Assembly (NCBI RefSeq): GCF_025211055.1
Contig: NZ_JAOARO010000098.1
Coordinates: 1-64,000 of the forward strand
Source: Vallitalea sp.
Lineage (GTDB): Bacteria > Bacillota > Clostridia > Lachnospirales > Vallitaleaceae
Direction of reading: 5' to 3'
DNA: 64,000 nucleotides
The notes under the pieces were generated by a model that ran no database searches, was not told the DNA's origin, and worked only from the letters and a program-made list of their open reading frames with translations. Position numbers and translations under genes: made by a program. Below, piece after piece: positions 25,582 to 37,000 of the stretch. How positions within the stretch are numbered: the stretch's first letter is position 1; each line of letters starts with the position of its first letter.

Positions 25582-27960
25582 TTAAGCCTCTAATTTTTCA
25601 CTTTCAGCATATTTCTTAATATCAGAAAGTCCCATATATATATTAACATTCTCATCATCAATAACAATAAGTGTTGGTGCTGTTCTTATTTTATATTTTG
25701 CTGCTAGTTCAGCATGTTCTTCAGCATCAATTATTTTAACACTCTTGTTTTCAAGATATTGTTTTGCTATATGACAGTTAGGACATGTCTTTGTAGTGAA
25801 TAATAATTTTTCAGCATTATTTGTAACTTCAGATGTTGCTGCAATTTCTTCTTCAGCTATGAAACTTGTATTTATTGATTTTATGGTTGATTTATCAGTT
25901 TCGTATTCTTTTCTGTGTTTGAATTCTTGAGCCTTACCATCATTCCAATGTTGTACTGGTCTGTAATATCCAGTTATTCTACTGTATACTTCAGTAGATG
26001 CTCCACAATGAGGACATGTGTATTCTTCACCTGGTATATAACCATGAGTCTTACATACAGAATAAGTAGGTGAAATTGTATAGTATGGTAATGTATAATT
26101 GTCAGCTATTGTTTTAACTAAATTAGCAGCAGCCTTCCAATCTGGAAGTTTTTCTCCAAGGAATGCATGGAATACTGTTCCTGACGTATATTTGTTTTGG
26201 AATTCATCCTGCATATCAAGTGCATCAAATATATCTGTTGTATAGTTAACAGGTAGATGCGTACTATTAGTGTAATAAGGTGTTTCTCCTTCTTTTCCTG
26301 CCGATAATATATTACTATATTGTTTTTTATCATGTTTTGCTAATCTATAACTAGTAGATTCTGCCGGTGTAGCTTCCAAGTTATAGAGATCTCCATATAC
26401 CTCTTGATAATCTGAGAGTCTATTTCTCATATGGTCAAGAACGTTAAGAGCAAATTTTCTAGCATCTTCTTTTGTTATATCTGATTTAATCCATTTAGCA
26501 TTTAATGTAGCTTCATTCATGCCAACTAATCCAATAGTTGAGAAATGACTGTTGAAGTTACCCAAATATTTTTTGGTATATGGATATAATCCTTCTTCTA
26601 ATAATTTAGTTACTACCTGTCTTTTTGTCTTAAGTGAACGTGCTGCTATATCCATCATTTTATCTAGTCTTTGATAAAATTCTTGTTCATTGTTAGCTAG
26701 GTATGCTATTCTTGGCATGTTAATAGTAACAACACCAACTGAACCAGTGCTTTCACCAGAACCAAAGTAACCACCTTGTTTCTTTCTAAGCTCTCTTAGG
26801 TCAAGACGCAATCTGCAACACATACTTCTTATATCACTAGGTTCCATATCGCTGTTAACATAATTACTGAAATATGGAGTTCCATATTTTGCAGTCATTT
26901 CAAATAATAATTTATTGTTTTCTGTTTCATCCCAGTTAAAATTTCTTGTTATGGAATATGTTGGAATAGGATATTGGAAACCTCTACCGTTGGCGTCTCC
27001 TTCAATCATGATTTCAATAAATGCCTTATTAATCATATCCATTTCTTTTTGGCAGTCACCATATGTAAAATCTTGTTCTTTACCTGACACAATGGCAGGT
27101 AATCCAGCAAGATCGTTTGGAACCATCCAATCAAGTGTAATATTAGAAAATGGTGATTGTGTTCCCCATCTACTTGGTGTGTTGACACCAAATACGAATG
27201 ATTGAATACATTGTTTTGCTTCTTTATATGTAAGATTATCAACTTTGACAAAAGGTGCTAAATATGTATCAAAAGAAGAGAATGCCTGTGCTCCTGCCCA
27301 TTCATTTTGCATTATTCCAAGAAAATTAACCATTTGATTACAAAGAGTAGATAAATGGCTGGCTGGTGATGATGTAATCTTTCCTGAAACACCACCTAGA
27401 CCTTCTTCTATTAATTGTTTTAATGACCATCCAGCACAATACCCTGTTAACATTGAAAGATCGTGAATATGTATATCACCACTTCTATGAGCTTTTGCTA
27501 CTTCTTCATCATATATTTCTGTTAACCAATAGTTAGCAGTTATAGCACCTGAGTTATGTAAAATAAGTCCTCCTACTGAATACGTAACTGTAGAATTTTC
27601 TTTAACTCTCCAATCTTCTTCCTTTACATAACTATTGACTATTTCTTTATAGTCAAGTATTGTATATTTCATATTTCTTATTTTTTCTCTTTGTTTTCTA
27701 TATAGAATGTATGCTTTTGCCACATCTGTATAACCTGTCTGCTCTAAAACTTTTTCTACACTATCCTGTACATCTTCAATAGTTATTTTACTATCCTCAA
27801 TCTTATCTTGAAAATCAGATGTAACTCTTAGCACTAATATATCAAGTATCTCTTCAGTGTAATTATTATCTGTGGCAATAAATGCTTTTGTAATTGCTTC
27901 TTTAATCTTAGCAAAATCAAATTTGCTTATTTTTCCATCTCTCTTAACAACGTCAAACAT
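25582..27960 (-). CDS. nrdD: Anaerobic ribonucleoside-triphosphate reductase with fused redoxin domain
   Basis: 792 residues; class III, oxygen-sensitive enzyme that makes deoxynucleotides with a glycyl radical. N-terminal ATP-cone (about 1-95, VVKRDGKISKFDFAKIKEAI), large barrel domain, then zinc cysteines (CKTHGYIPGEEYTCPHCG) and the glycyl-radical loop RITGYYRPV with Gly at 664. Beyond the normal end (about 700) there is a thioredoxin/glutaredoxin-like domain (about 717-792) with TKTCPNC (Cys726, Cys729) and the cis-Pro segment RTAPTLIVIDD. A fused redoxin would supply the electrons used by the NrdD subtypes that rely on thioredoxin-like donors. No nrdG activase gene is adjacent. Tandem NrdR boxes lie in its promoter. 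Confidence 0.96.
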   Translation of the reverse strand: MFDVVKRDGKISKFDFAKIKEAITKAFIATDNNYTEEILDILVLRVTSDFQDKIEDSKITIEDVQDSVEKVLEQTGYTDVAKAYILYRKQREKIRNMKYTILDYKEIVNSYVKEEDWRVKENSTVTYSVGGLILHNSGAITANYWLTEIYDEEVAKAHRSGDIHIHDLSMLTGYCAGWSLKQLIEEGLGGVSGKITSSPASHLSTLCNQMVNFLGIMQNEWAGAQAFSSFDTYLAPFVKVDNLTYKEAKQCIQSFVFGVNTPSRWGTQSPFSNITLDWMVPNDLAGLPAIVSGKEQDFTYGDCQKEMDMINKAFIEIMIEGDANGRGFQYPIPTYSITRNFNWDETENNKLLFEMTAKYGTPYFSNYVNSDMEPSDIRSMCCRLRLDLRELRKKQGGYFGSGESTGSVGVVTINMPRIAYLANNEQEFYQRLDKMMDIAARSLKTKRQVVTKLLEEGLYPYTKKYLGNFNSHFSTIGLVGMNEATLNAKWIKSDITKEDARKFALNVLDHMRNRLSDYQEVYGDLYNLEATPAESTSYRLAKHDKKQYSNILSAGKEGETPYYTNSTHLPVNYTTDIFDALDMQDEFQNKYTSGTVFHAFLGEKLPDWKAAANLVKTIADNYTLPYYTISPTYSVCKTHGYIPGEEYTCPHCGASTEVYSRITGYYRPVQHWNDGKAQEFKHRKEYETDKSTIKSINTSFIAEEEIAATSEVTNNAEKLLFTTKTCPNCHIAKQYLENKSVKIIDAEEHAELAAKYKIRTAPTLIVIDDENVNIYMGLSDIKKYAESEKLEA

Positions 27961-27993
27961 TGATAGTCTCCTCTCTCACAACGAATTAATAAT

Positions 27994-28022
27994 AATATAC
28001 CATATATACCCATACTAGTCAA
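27994..28022 (-). promoter_or_regulatory. Promoter of nrdD
   Basis: Minus strand TTGACT (28017-28022), 17-nt spacer, TATATT (27994-27999). Confidence 0.75.
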
Positions 28023-28030
28023 TATACAAA

Positions 28031-28077
28031 ACACTATATAATGTATCTATCACACACAAGCACACTATATATAGTAT
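28031..28077. promoter_or_regulatory. Tandem NrdR boxes upstream of nrdD
   Basis: ACACTATATAATGTAT (28031-28046) and ACACTATATATAGTAT (28062-28077) match the NrdR consensus ACACwATATATwGTGT with few differences. Their starts are 31 bp apart, three helical turns, which is the spacing known for NrdR pairs. They sit 9 bp upstream of the -35, so NrdR would repress nrdD when dATP is plentiful. Confidence 0.88.
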
Positions 28078-28166
28078 GTGTAGGATAGGCTATTAATACT
28101 AGAATATATGTTGTTTTATGTTTTATTTTTAGGTATTAGATATAATATTTGAAGTCCCTTTTGCCA

Positions 28167-28228
28167 ATTAAAACCACCAATATTGTGAATTTAATTATAT
28201 ATTGTCACAATATTTGGTGGTTAATTTT
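28167..28228 (-). terminator. Terminator of hflX
   Basis: CCACCA-ATATTGTGA and TCACAATATTTGGTGG arms form a long stem (about 28173-28220); on the minus strand it continues TTTTAATTGG. Confidence 0.7.
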
Positions 28229-28241
28229 GTATGTTATAATT

Positions 28242-29522
28242 TTAAATTAGTACTTTAGTCTTTATTTTATTTAGTTCTCCATATGTCTTATCATCTACAT
28301 AAGCTTCTATATAAGTTCCTTCATTTCTATACTCTTCTTTTATTATCTGTCCATTTACACGAATCTGATTTAGTAGATTACCATTATCATAAGAAATAAC
28401 TTCTTTAATTAATATTTTGTCTTGTTGAATCTTTTTCTCTATTATATCCAACAACTCTTCTAATCCTGTTCCTTCTTTAACTGAAACTCGTAAAGTCTTG
28501 TATGCATTATAATCCTCAAGATGCTTGTTACTTCCTTCTTTGTCAATCTTATTAAAAACAGTTATTACTGTTTTACCTGTTGCACCTAATTCTTCTAGAG
28601 TTTCATATACAACCCTTATATGGCTCTGGGCTTGTTCATTAGCGCTATCTACTACATGGATTAAAATATCTGCTACAACAGCTTCTTCAAGTGTAGAATG
28701 GAATGCTTTTATAAGATGATGAGGTAACTTTCTAATAAATCCAACTGTATCTGTTAATAAAACTTCTGTCCCATTAGGTAATATCAGTTGTCTAGTAGTT
28801 GGATCTAGTGTTGCAAATAATTTATCTTCTTCAAGAACCTCTGCATCAGTTAATTTGTTCAGCAAAGTTGATTTTCCAGCGTTAGTATAACCAACTATAG
28901 CTATTTTTACCTTACCTTGTTTTTTCCTTCTTTCTCTAATCAGATCTCTGTGATTCTTAACATCCAATAACTCTTTCTTAAGTTGTGATATTCTGTTTCT
29001 TATATGTCTTCTATCAGTCTCTAGTTTCTTTTCTCCAGGTCCTCTTGTACCAATACCACCACCAAGTCTGGATAAAGATGTTCCTATACCAGCTAATCTT
29101 GATAATCTATATTGAAGTTGTGCTAGTTCAACTTGAATTATACCTTCTCTAGTATGAGCTCTTTTTGCAAAGATATCTAGAATTAACATTGTCCTATCCA
29201 TAATCTTACATTCCAATACATCTTCCAGATTCTTAAGCTGAGCTGGTGATAATTCGTCATCACATATTATTCCTGTTGCATTAAGTTCATATATTAACTC
29301 TTTTATTTCAGCAATTTTACCTTTTCCCAAGTAAGTTCCTGGATGAACACTTTCCCTATTTTGCATCACTTTCTCTAAAGTTATAGCTCCTGCTGTGTTA
29401 GCTAGTTCTTCTAATTCATTAAGGGATTCTATACAATAAGAATCATTTTCCCTAGTAGCTACACAGACAAGTATAACTCTATCAACATAATCTCTTTTTA
29501 TTTCAAAGTGTTTTTCTGGCAT
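28242..29522 (-). CDS. hflX: Ribosome-associated GTPase HflX
   Basis: 426 residues, a full-length HflX that splits stalled 70S ribosomes. N-terminal HflX domain with HPGTYLGKGKIAEIK (60-74), then the glycine-rich linker RLGGGIGTRGPGEKKLETDRR (about 152-172) and a coiled helix. The GTPase domain has G1 GYTNAGKST (211-219), G3 DTVG (258-261) and G4 NKID. Tight AGGAGG before ATG. It follows the TPR lipoprotein gene by 39 nt and may be cotranscribed with it. Confidence 0.97.
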   Translation of the reverse strand: MPEKHFEIKRDYVDRVILVCVATRENDSYCIESLNELEELANTAGAITLEKVMQNRESVHPGTYLGKGKIAEIKELIYELNATGIICDDELSPAQLKNLEDVLECKIMDRTMLILDIFAKRAHTREGIIQVELAQLQYRLSRLAGIGTSLSRLGGGIGTRGPGEKKLETDRRHIRNRISQLKKELLDVKNHRDLIRERRKKQGKVKIAIVGYTNAGKSTLLNKLTDAEVLEEDKLFATLDPTTRQLILPNGTEVLLTDTVGFIRKLPHHLIKAFHSTLEEAVVADILIHVVDSANEQAQSHIRVVYETLEELGATGKTVITVFNKIDKEGSNKHLEDYNAYKTLRVSVKEGTGLEELLDIIEKKIQQDKILIKEVISYDNGNLLNQIRVNGQIIKEEYRNEGTYIEAYVDDKTYGELNKIKTKVLI

Positions 29523-29561
29523 ATAAATTCCTCCTATAGAAACTAAAGGGAGGTTTTAACT

Positions 29562-30815
29562 CTACCTTTTTAGTTTCTCTTCAATAAATTTAATCTCATT
29601 TTTTGCATCTACCTGATTTTCGTTGATTTCTAATACTTTGCCAAACATTTTTAGCGCCTCCTCATATTTTTCTTGGTATTCTAAAGATAATCCTTTCTTA
29701 AAATAACTATTGTATATGTCAGGATTTATCTTTATAGCTTGGTCATAATACTCCATTGATTTCTCATATTCTTCTTGTTTTTGATATAGATCACCAATCT
29801 CTATTGTTATATCATAATTATTTGGAACGGCTTCTAAGTACTTATCAAAAGCTGCAATTGCTTCTTCTTCCTGTTCTAAATATTCATGTAGATATCCCTT
29901 TTGAGCTAAAGCATCGTTATTTCCATAATCAGCAGCAACTGAATAGTTAATTAATGCTTGCCCATAGTCTTTTTTCTTAAGATATTCATTACCTCTGCCA
30001 ATATATGCATCAGCATAGTTTTTCCATTTGTCTATAATGAAATCATAGATTTCTATTGCCTTATCAGTTTCCCCTTTTTCACTATATATAAGTGCCTTTG
30101 TATTATAGACCTGAGGTATTATTGGATTAAGGTCTATAGCTGTATTTGCATCAGCAAGAGCTTTATCATATTCTTTTGTGATAAAGAAAACAAATGCTCT
30201 ATTAGCATATGCATAAGCATATGATTGGTCTATTGATAATGCTTGGTTATAACTTTCCAAAGCCTCTTCATACTTACCCCAATCCTTGTATAGAATACCT
30301 TTCGCATTATATATTGTTTTGTCATTCTTATTTATTTTGAGGGCTTTATCAAATGACTCAATACCTTTTTCATATTCACCTAATAATCCATATGCTGTAC
30401 CTCTAGTAGTATAAGTTATTCCTAATGACTCTTTTTCTTGAAAATAATTTTTTAGGCTAATTGCTTTATTTAGGTCTTCTAATGCTTTTTGGACTTCTCC
30501 CAGAGCAAGATTCATATATCCCCTATTACTATAAGCTACTGCATCTTTACTATTCAAGCTTATTGCCTTATCCACATCCTTTAATGCTTCATCATAACTA
30601 CCAAGTTCATAATATATCATACCCCTGTTAGCATATGAAGTAGAAAAATCTGGATATTTTTCTATAGCTTGATTATATTTTTCCAGTGCTTCTTGGTATT
30701 TTCCTTGTGAAAAAAGATTGAAACCTTCTTCATTAATCTTAATTACTTCTTTATCAGAACCACATCCTACTATAAATATGGTTACTATTATCAATATACT
30801 TAACAATCTTTTCAT
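29562..30815 (-). CDS. TPR-repeat lipoprotein
   Basis: 417 residues. A signal peptide with lipobox VGC (Cys18) anchors it to the outer face of the membrane. About ten to eleven 34-residue tetratricopeptide repeats fill the rest, each with the pattern ...YAnrG-x-x-y-x-x-g-x-x-x-kAL-x-d-x-xkAi-x-l-np. TPR superhelices hold partner proteins; which partner is unknown. GGAG lies 8 nt before the ATG. The gene is upstream of hflX on the same strand. Confidence 0.92.
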   Translation of the reverse strand: MKRLLSILIIVTIFIVGCGSDKEVIKINEEGFNLFSQGKYQEALEKYNQAIEKYPDFSTSYANRGMIYYELGSYDEALKDVDKAISLNSKDAVAYSNRGYMNLALGEVQKALEDLNKAISLKNYFQEKESLGITYTTRGTAYGLLGEYEKGIESFDKALKINKNDKTIYNAKGILYKDWGKYEEALESYNQALSIDQSYAYAYANRAFVFFITKEYDKALADANTAIDLNPIIPQVYNTKALIYSEKGETDKAIEIYDFIIDKWKNYADAYIGRGNEYLKKKDYGQALINYSVAADYGNNDALAQKGYLHEYLEQEEEAIAAFDKYLEAVPNNYDITIEIGDLYQKQEEYEKSMEYYDQAIKINPDIYNSYFKKGLSLEYQEKYEEALKMFGKVLEINENQVDAKNEIKFIEEKLKR

Positions 30816-30957
30816 TGGTATTACTCCATTCCAGTAATCATGTAATTTCTTTTATAAGATTACTCATCTTAATAGTATCATTTCATATTATAGCATATTA
30901 AATGTAAAATATTAACCTTTCATTTGTTTTAATTTTCATTACCTATGCTCCAGTTAA

Positions 30958-30997
30958 GTAAAACCCCATTCTATCATAAAACAGAATGGGGTTTTAC
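30958..30997. terminator. Strong terminator after the SLH protein gene
   Basis: GTAAAACCCCATTCT (30958-30972) pairs with AGAATGGGGTTTTAC (30983-30997), a 15-bp perfect stem with a T4 on the outgoing side in both directions. It lies 14 nt past the SLH gene stop on the minus strand. Confidence 0.85.
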
Positions 30998-31010
30998 CCT
31001 ACACTTAATT

Positions 31011-34000
31011 TTAATATTTACTTACTACGTTATCATTTACCTTTTTATTATTTATTGTATTAAACTTTTCAATCATAGATGCTGCTTCTTCTCTTGTTAT
31101 AAAATCATTAGGTCTAAATGTATTATCTGGATAACCATTAATTATTTCTTTTGATACTAATATATTAATATAATCTCTTGCCCACTCTGGAATGTTCTCA
31201 TAATCTTTAAAATTACATGGTTTAGTATCTTTTTCCATCTTAAGTATTTTGCCTAATAATACAGCTGCTTCCGCTCTTGTTATCTGGCGTTTTGGCTTAA
31301 AAAACTGCTTATTATCTACAGTAATTCCGTTAATCCAACTATGTTTATATAATGTACTTACATATGGCAATCCCCATTTATGTATTTGATCTTCATCTTC
31401 AAATATATTGCTAAGATCAATTATTTCTGTTTCTACATTGCTTGCTTCTACTGCTAGTTTAGCAAACTCTAGTCTTGTTATAGTACGTTTTGGATAATAG
31501 TAATATTTATTGTCTACCTTAACACCATTAATAATTCCTTTTGAAATAAGTCGATAAACAATATCTTGTGACCATCTGCCATTAATATCTTCCATATTAA
31601 TCATTTTTTTATCACTAACAAGTGCGTATTTGCTAAAATGATCTAACTCTACAGTAATTATATTATTTTTTGTATCTATTTTTCCACCAACATATTCCCA
31701 CTTTTTAGTGATTTCATTGAAATAATATATAGCTAATTTGCTAACATCTTTTATCTCATTTGGATTATATTGTATTTGCAGTTTAACTGGCTTTTCAAAA
31801 TGTACTGGTTGATCTAGTATTATTTCGTATATGTCACTATATAATTTAATATTATTATTAACGTAACTACTAGTGTCTAGTACTTTTCCTACCCCAATAC
31901 CTACATCTCCTAATACTTCCTGCAAAGGGATAGTTATTTTAATTTTTTTATCTACATTAATAGTTGTATTTTTTTGTTTTTCTATTTTTTTTACTTCTAT
32001 TAATTTTATATTCTTTTCGGCAATAATAATATTTTTAATAATATTAAGTATTTTGGAATCTATATTATCCTCTTTTTCATGTTTATTATTACTACCATCT
32101 TCATAATTATATACTGGTTTCTTTACAACTTTAATTATACTTGCATTTTTATATAGAATTCCCTTATAGAGATAGGATGCTCTAATTACAGCTACTCCTT
32201 CTTTTAATGCACTAAGTCTGCCATTTTTCTCAATATTTACAACGTCTTTTCCTGATACAATACTCCACTTGATTAAATTATCTTTTATTTTCTCTCTCCT
32301 TAGATCATTACTCACTTTGTATACTCTTAGTTCTTTCTTTTCATTAGTATACATTTTTACCTGTGAAGGGCTTATTTCTATACCAGCAATTTCATTATTA
32401 ACCACACCATCTTTTACTTGGATAATAATAGCATCTTCATAAGCATATTTTTTAGATATATAATAAGAAGCTTTTACAATAACCTCTCCTTCATCCATGG
32501 TCTTAAGCATACCCTCATCTGATATCTGAGCTATTCCATCCCCACTTAATAAACTCCACTTAACTAATTTGTTATCAACAGCATATTCTTTTGCATCTTT
32601 ATCAACAGCAATTAATGTAAACTGCTTGCTTATATTTATTCCCATGACAGAAGTTGGAGGTTGTATTTTTACATTATTAATTTTTTTAATGGTACTATTA
32701 AATACTGTAGCTTTATATATTGTTTTATTCAATGCTTCATCCTCTACTGTTACGGTTATTTCCCTATTCATGTATTCTTCCATAGGTATTACCGTTTCAA
32801 ATAACCCTTCTGCATTTGTTTGTATTACTTTATTATTTACTATTACCTTACTATCTACTTCTGCAACACCTTTTACAGTAATAATACTATTTTCAATTAA
32901 ATCACCATTGCTAGGACTTTCAATTTTCAAATCAGGAGGTGTTTTATCTGATATTATTCTTAAACCTGTTTTTGAAGTATCACCATTATTATTATTTGCC
33001 TCAAAAATTATATTAGTCTCTCCTTCTTGTAACTTAATTGGCTCACTCCACTTATTTCCTTTTATTGTCTTATATTTTTTGTTATTAATATATACAGTTG
33101 TTTCCACATTTTGATTTGCACTAAAAGCTATATTTATTTTATCATTATTGCATATATAATAAGTACTCCCTGTATCATCTACTTTTTGCTGTAATATTCC
33201 ATCTTTCTTCTCAAATGCTACGTTAAGTGTAGCAGGTTTTGGAATAGGCAAAGCTATCTTTTCTGATATAATTGGAGTCGTTATATGCTTTCTCCCATCA
33301 ACAACTTTATAGGCAGCTAATGATATTTTATAAGTTTTTCCTGGAATAAGACCTGTATTACCTTCAATAATGTCTTTCTTTCCTGTCTTTTTATATTTAT
33401 ATTTTCCTCCTACTAATGCTTGGTTAATATTTTCTTTTAATTGAATAACTCCCATCTCAGGTAGTTCTTCTCCGTTCTCATTAAGTACCTGTATATAATA
33501 TCCGTCTGCATCTGATGATTTATTCCATGTTAAACCTAGCATACCATTTCCCTTACTATTTACAACTAGATTGGTTGGTTTATTTGGTTCATTTTTATTA
33601 ACTATGTTTATTTTAGTACTTGAATATACACTATTATAAGTTGTTTGATCCTTTTTTATTTCTCCACGTACATAATACTCTCCTGATGCAAAGCTATCTG
33701 GAATGCTAACAGTGGATTTTCCATTAGAAGCTGGTAAATCTTTTGCTATAATCTTCCCAGCATCTTGTTTATCAGATGCTAGATATAATGAAATAACCGT
33801 ATTATCAGCATCTTCAGTCTGCCATACCACGTCTAATGTATTATTATTATCTTTCACTTCTACACTATTTAACTTTGGTAATGGCTTTACATCCATAAGT
33901 ACTGTATCAATTGGTTGGTTCTTATTCTTTGATTCTACTATCCATGAACCACTTGTAGGGTTTACAATTGATATATACGCTCTTTTTTCTAACTTACCAG

Positions 34001-37000
34001 AAGAACTATCTTCAGCTTTTATTTCTTGGAGCATATAGTTTACACCTTTGTTTAACAAGTATGGTCCATCTGGGGATGTTACTGTTAAATTAGGTTCATC
34101 ACCCTCATAATCAACTTCAATTAAAGCGTATTTTTGATTCTCTGGAATAGTTATTGTGTGTTTTAATTTTCCAATAGAAGCAATAACTAGTGGTCTATTA
34201 TTAGGTGTCATATAAATATCCCCTAATGATGCGTAACATGTTTTTGAACTACCTATTCTTTTTATATTGTCTCCGAAGATAATTGTTCCTTCATAATTGG
34301 AATTATCATCAATACAATCTATTTTCCCAAGATTATTTATCCCGCTTATACCATTAGCCGAAGCTGATAGAACAGGCATAGAGTCTCCCCATTTATATTT
34401 GATACCTAGAGGTATATGTAATATGTGAAATACACCGTATACACTTTCGTCACTAATACCTGCATCTATATTTCCAATGTTAAGTCCACCAATAAATGGT
34501 ATTACTTCTGGAACTTTAACTCCTATTGTTCCTCCACCAGCAATAGATACTGGACCTAAGTTTCCGTGTTTTAACGTATCTATTCCAAATGTCATATAAA
34601 CATTACCTGTTAATATATCAAAAGCTTCTAACTGTGCACTGGCTGACATTTTAAATGCAATAGCATCTAATCTATCTGCAAAATCAATAGCTAATTCTGC
34701 ATGCTTTAATATTTTGAACTTTGCTATTTTCAAATCACCAGATAAAGATAAGCCTCTTGGTGAAGCTTTTAATGTTATATCATCTCCTTCAAATACTTTA
34801 GCTATATCAACCCCACAAATAGCTATAAGTGTTAATGGTGGCAATACCTTAAAATTACCAGCAAGTGTATCATATAATCCTTCAAACCCTCCGCCGAGTT
34901 TTTTAATAAAGACTACTGGTGCAGCTGGAATAATAGGAATTCCTGGTTCACCGCCAGCAGAAAAAACTACTTTATCTGGTATATATATCTTAGCACCGCC
35001 TACATCTAATAATTTCATGCTAATTAAACCATTAGCTTCAATAACCTCGAATTTTATTTCCACCTCAGCTTCTATTTTAAAATTATCAAATGTGTCAATA
35101 GCAAGTCTTGCTGATGCCCCCAAGTCTAAACCAGGTATTAAATTACTAGGTAATCCAATCTCTCCTTCACCTTTAATTCCTTGAAGATTAAACTTATTAT
35201 ATTTATCATATCCAAAACGAATATCTTCAACATCTATTCCAAATTTCAAGAGACCATGATCATCATCTTCCTCGTCATTATCATTATTATTGTTATCACT
35301 TTTTTTATTCTTATTATCATCATTATTATTCTCAGATTTCTTTTTCATATCTTTGTAATTACCAAAATTCAAACCAAGAAATCCACCAAAAGATATTCCC
35401 TTATTTCTAATAACCGCATTGTTTAGTCTTATAGGAAAACCATCTATATTCTGAACAAATTTTAATGAAGGAAATATAATTTTAACTTCATTTTTATCAT
35501 CTTCATTTTCCTCTTTTTCTGGACTTAAAGAATAGGAAATACCATCTACTAATTCAATGTAAAAATCCTGATTCCAAAAAGGTAGGTTTGGAATAGATAG
35601 ATTACCTCGTCCATTTATAGTAATATAGTCTGCCTCATGAGCTATATCACGTTTTTTCTTTTCAATAACTAATGGTTGCATTCTATCGAAGCTGTTATCT
35701 GAATAGGTATAGGTAATAAATGAGTTAATTGTTGATTTCTTTCCAATTACTGTATACTTATTATCTGACTTCTTCATCTCACCTCTTATTTCAAGTATTA
35801 TATCTTTACCTTTCCTAAGCTCCTTAATATCCTTTTCATTTTTACCTTCAATAAATCCATAACTATATGAAACTTCAATTTGATTATTATCATTTTTTAT
35901 TTCTTTTTTTATTTTTTCTATTAATAATATTCCATATTTTCTGGACATATATTTTATATCATTAGTCATTTTTAATGTTTTCTTAAAACAAAACACTTCT
36001 TTTTTATCATATTGACTATATTCTACATAAAGTCGGTATTCACCACGTACTTTTAACGCATCTGGTACTTTAATAACCATGGTTTGATTATTTCGGATAG
36101 TTATATTATTTCTAGGAATAATAATTTGGTTATTATTAACTGTATTCTCAGCATATACTTTCCAATTATCATCAACCATTAATAGTTGCAACCCATTTCC
36201 TATAACTGTTACATTAGTATCAGTATCTTCATAATGAATAATGTCAGGTGAAAAATTAATAAAGTTTATTTTTGGTGCTTCACCTGATAGTGATGGTATA
36301 ATAATATTACCTATTTTTTCTATATTATTAGAAAGATTATCTGCTGATATGATAATTTTATATCTTACAATAGAATAACTATAGTGCTTCATTGGATTTA
36401 CTTTCCATGAAATAGTTGACATATTACCTGCTTCTATTGATGATATTTTTTTGGTTTTTCTTTCTCCTCCTTTTAGCTTAACACCATATGAAAACTCAAC
36501 TTGAGCTTCAACATTAGTTAGCTTCCCTGCACCTGTTAATGTATTATCTATTTCTACTCCCACTTCAAATTCATTTTGAATATATCCTGTTTTAGTAGAA
36601 TTTAAGTTAAGTTTATCAGGTGCAAAGGTTTTTACTGAGAATTTATTATCATCTCCAACTGTGGAAAAATCGCCTAGTCCATAATATGTTTCATATACTC
36701 GTTCACCAGATGGCTCAAGTTTATTTGGATTCCACATAAGTGCAACTGCACTATCAGCTGTTCCATACTTATTATATTTTGATGTAAAATCCAAATCAGT
36801 ATTAACTGAATAATCCCATTTGGTTTTAGATAATCCATCCCAATGACCAATAATTATGGAATCAGGCTTTTCATTCCCCCATCCTCCCAAAACACCGTAA
36901 GATACGATTTGGGGAGCAAATAAGTCATCCATAGCCTTCCAATATATTGGTACGTTAGCACCATCTATACGTGTTTCTTTATGAATAAATTGCGACATAC

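Noticed and set aside
32569..33114. 181-codon open frame on the plus strand inside the SLH gene
   Set aside because: It is antisense to a long well-supported gene, has no ribosome binding site and its composition is that of the complement of a coding strand. The same holds for 34714-35184 and other antisense frames.
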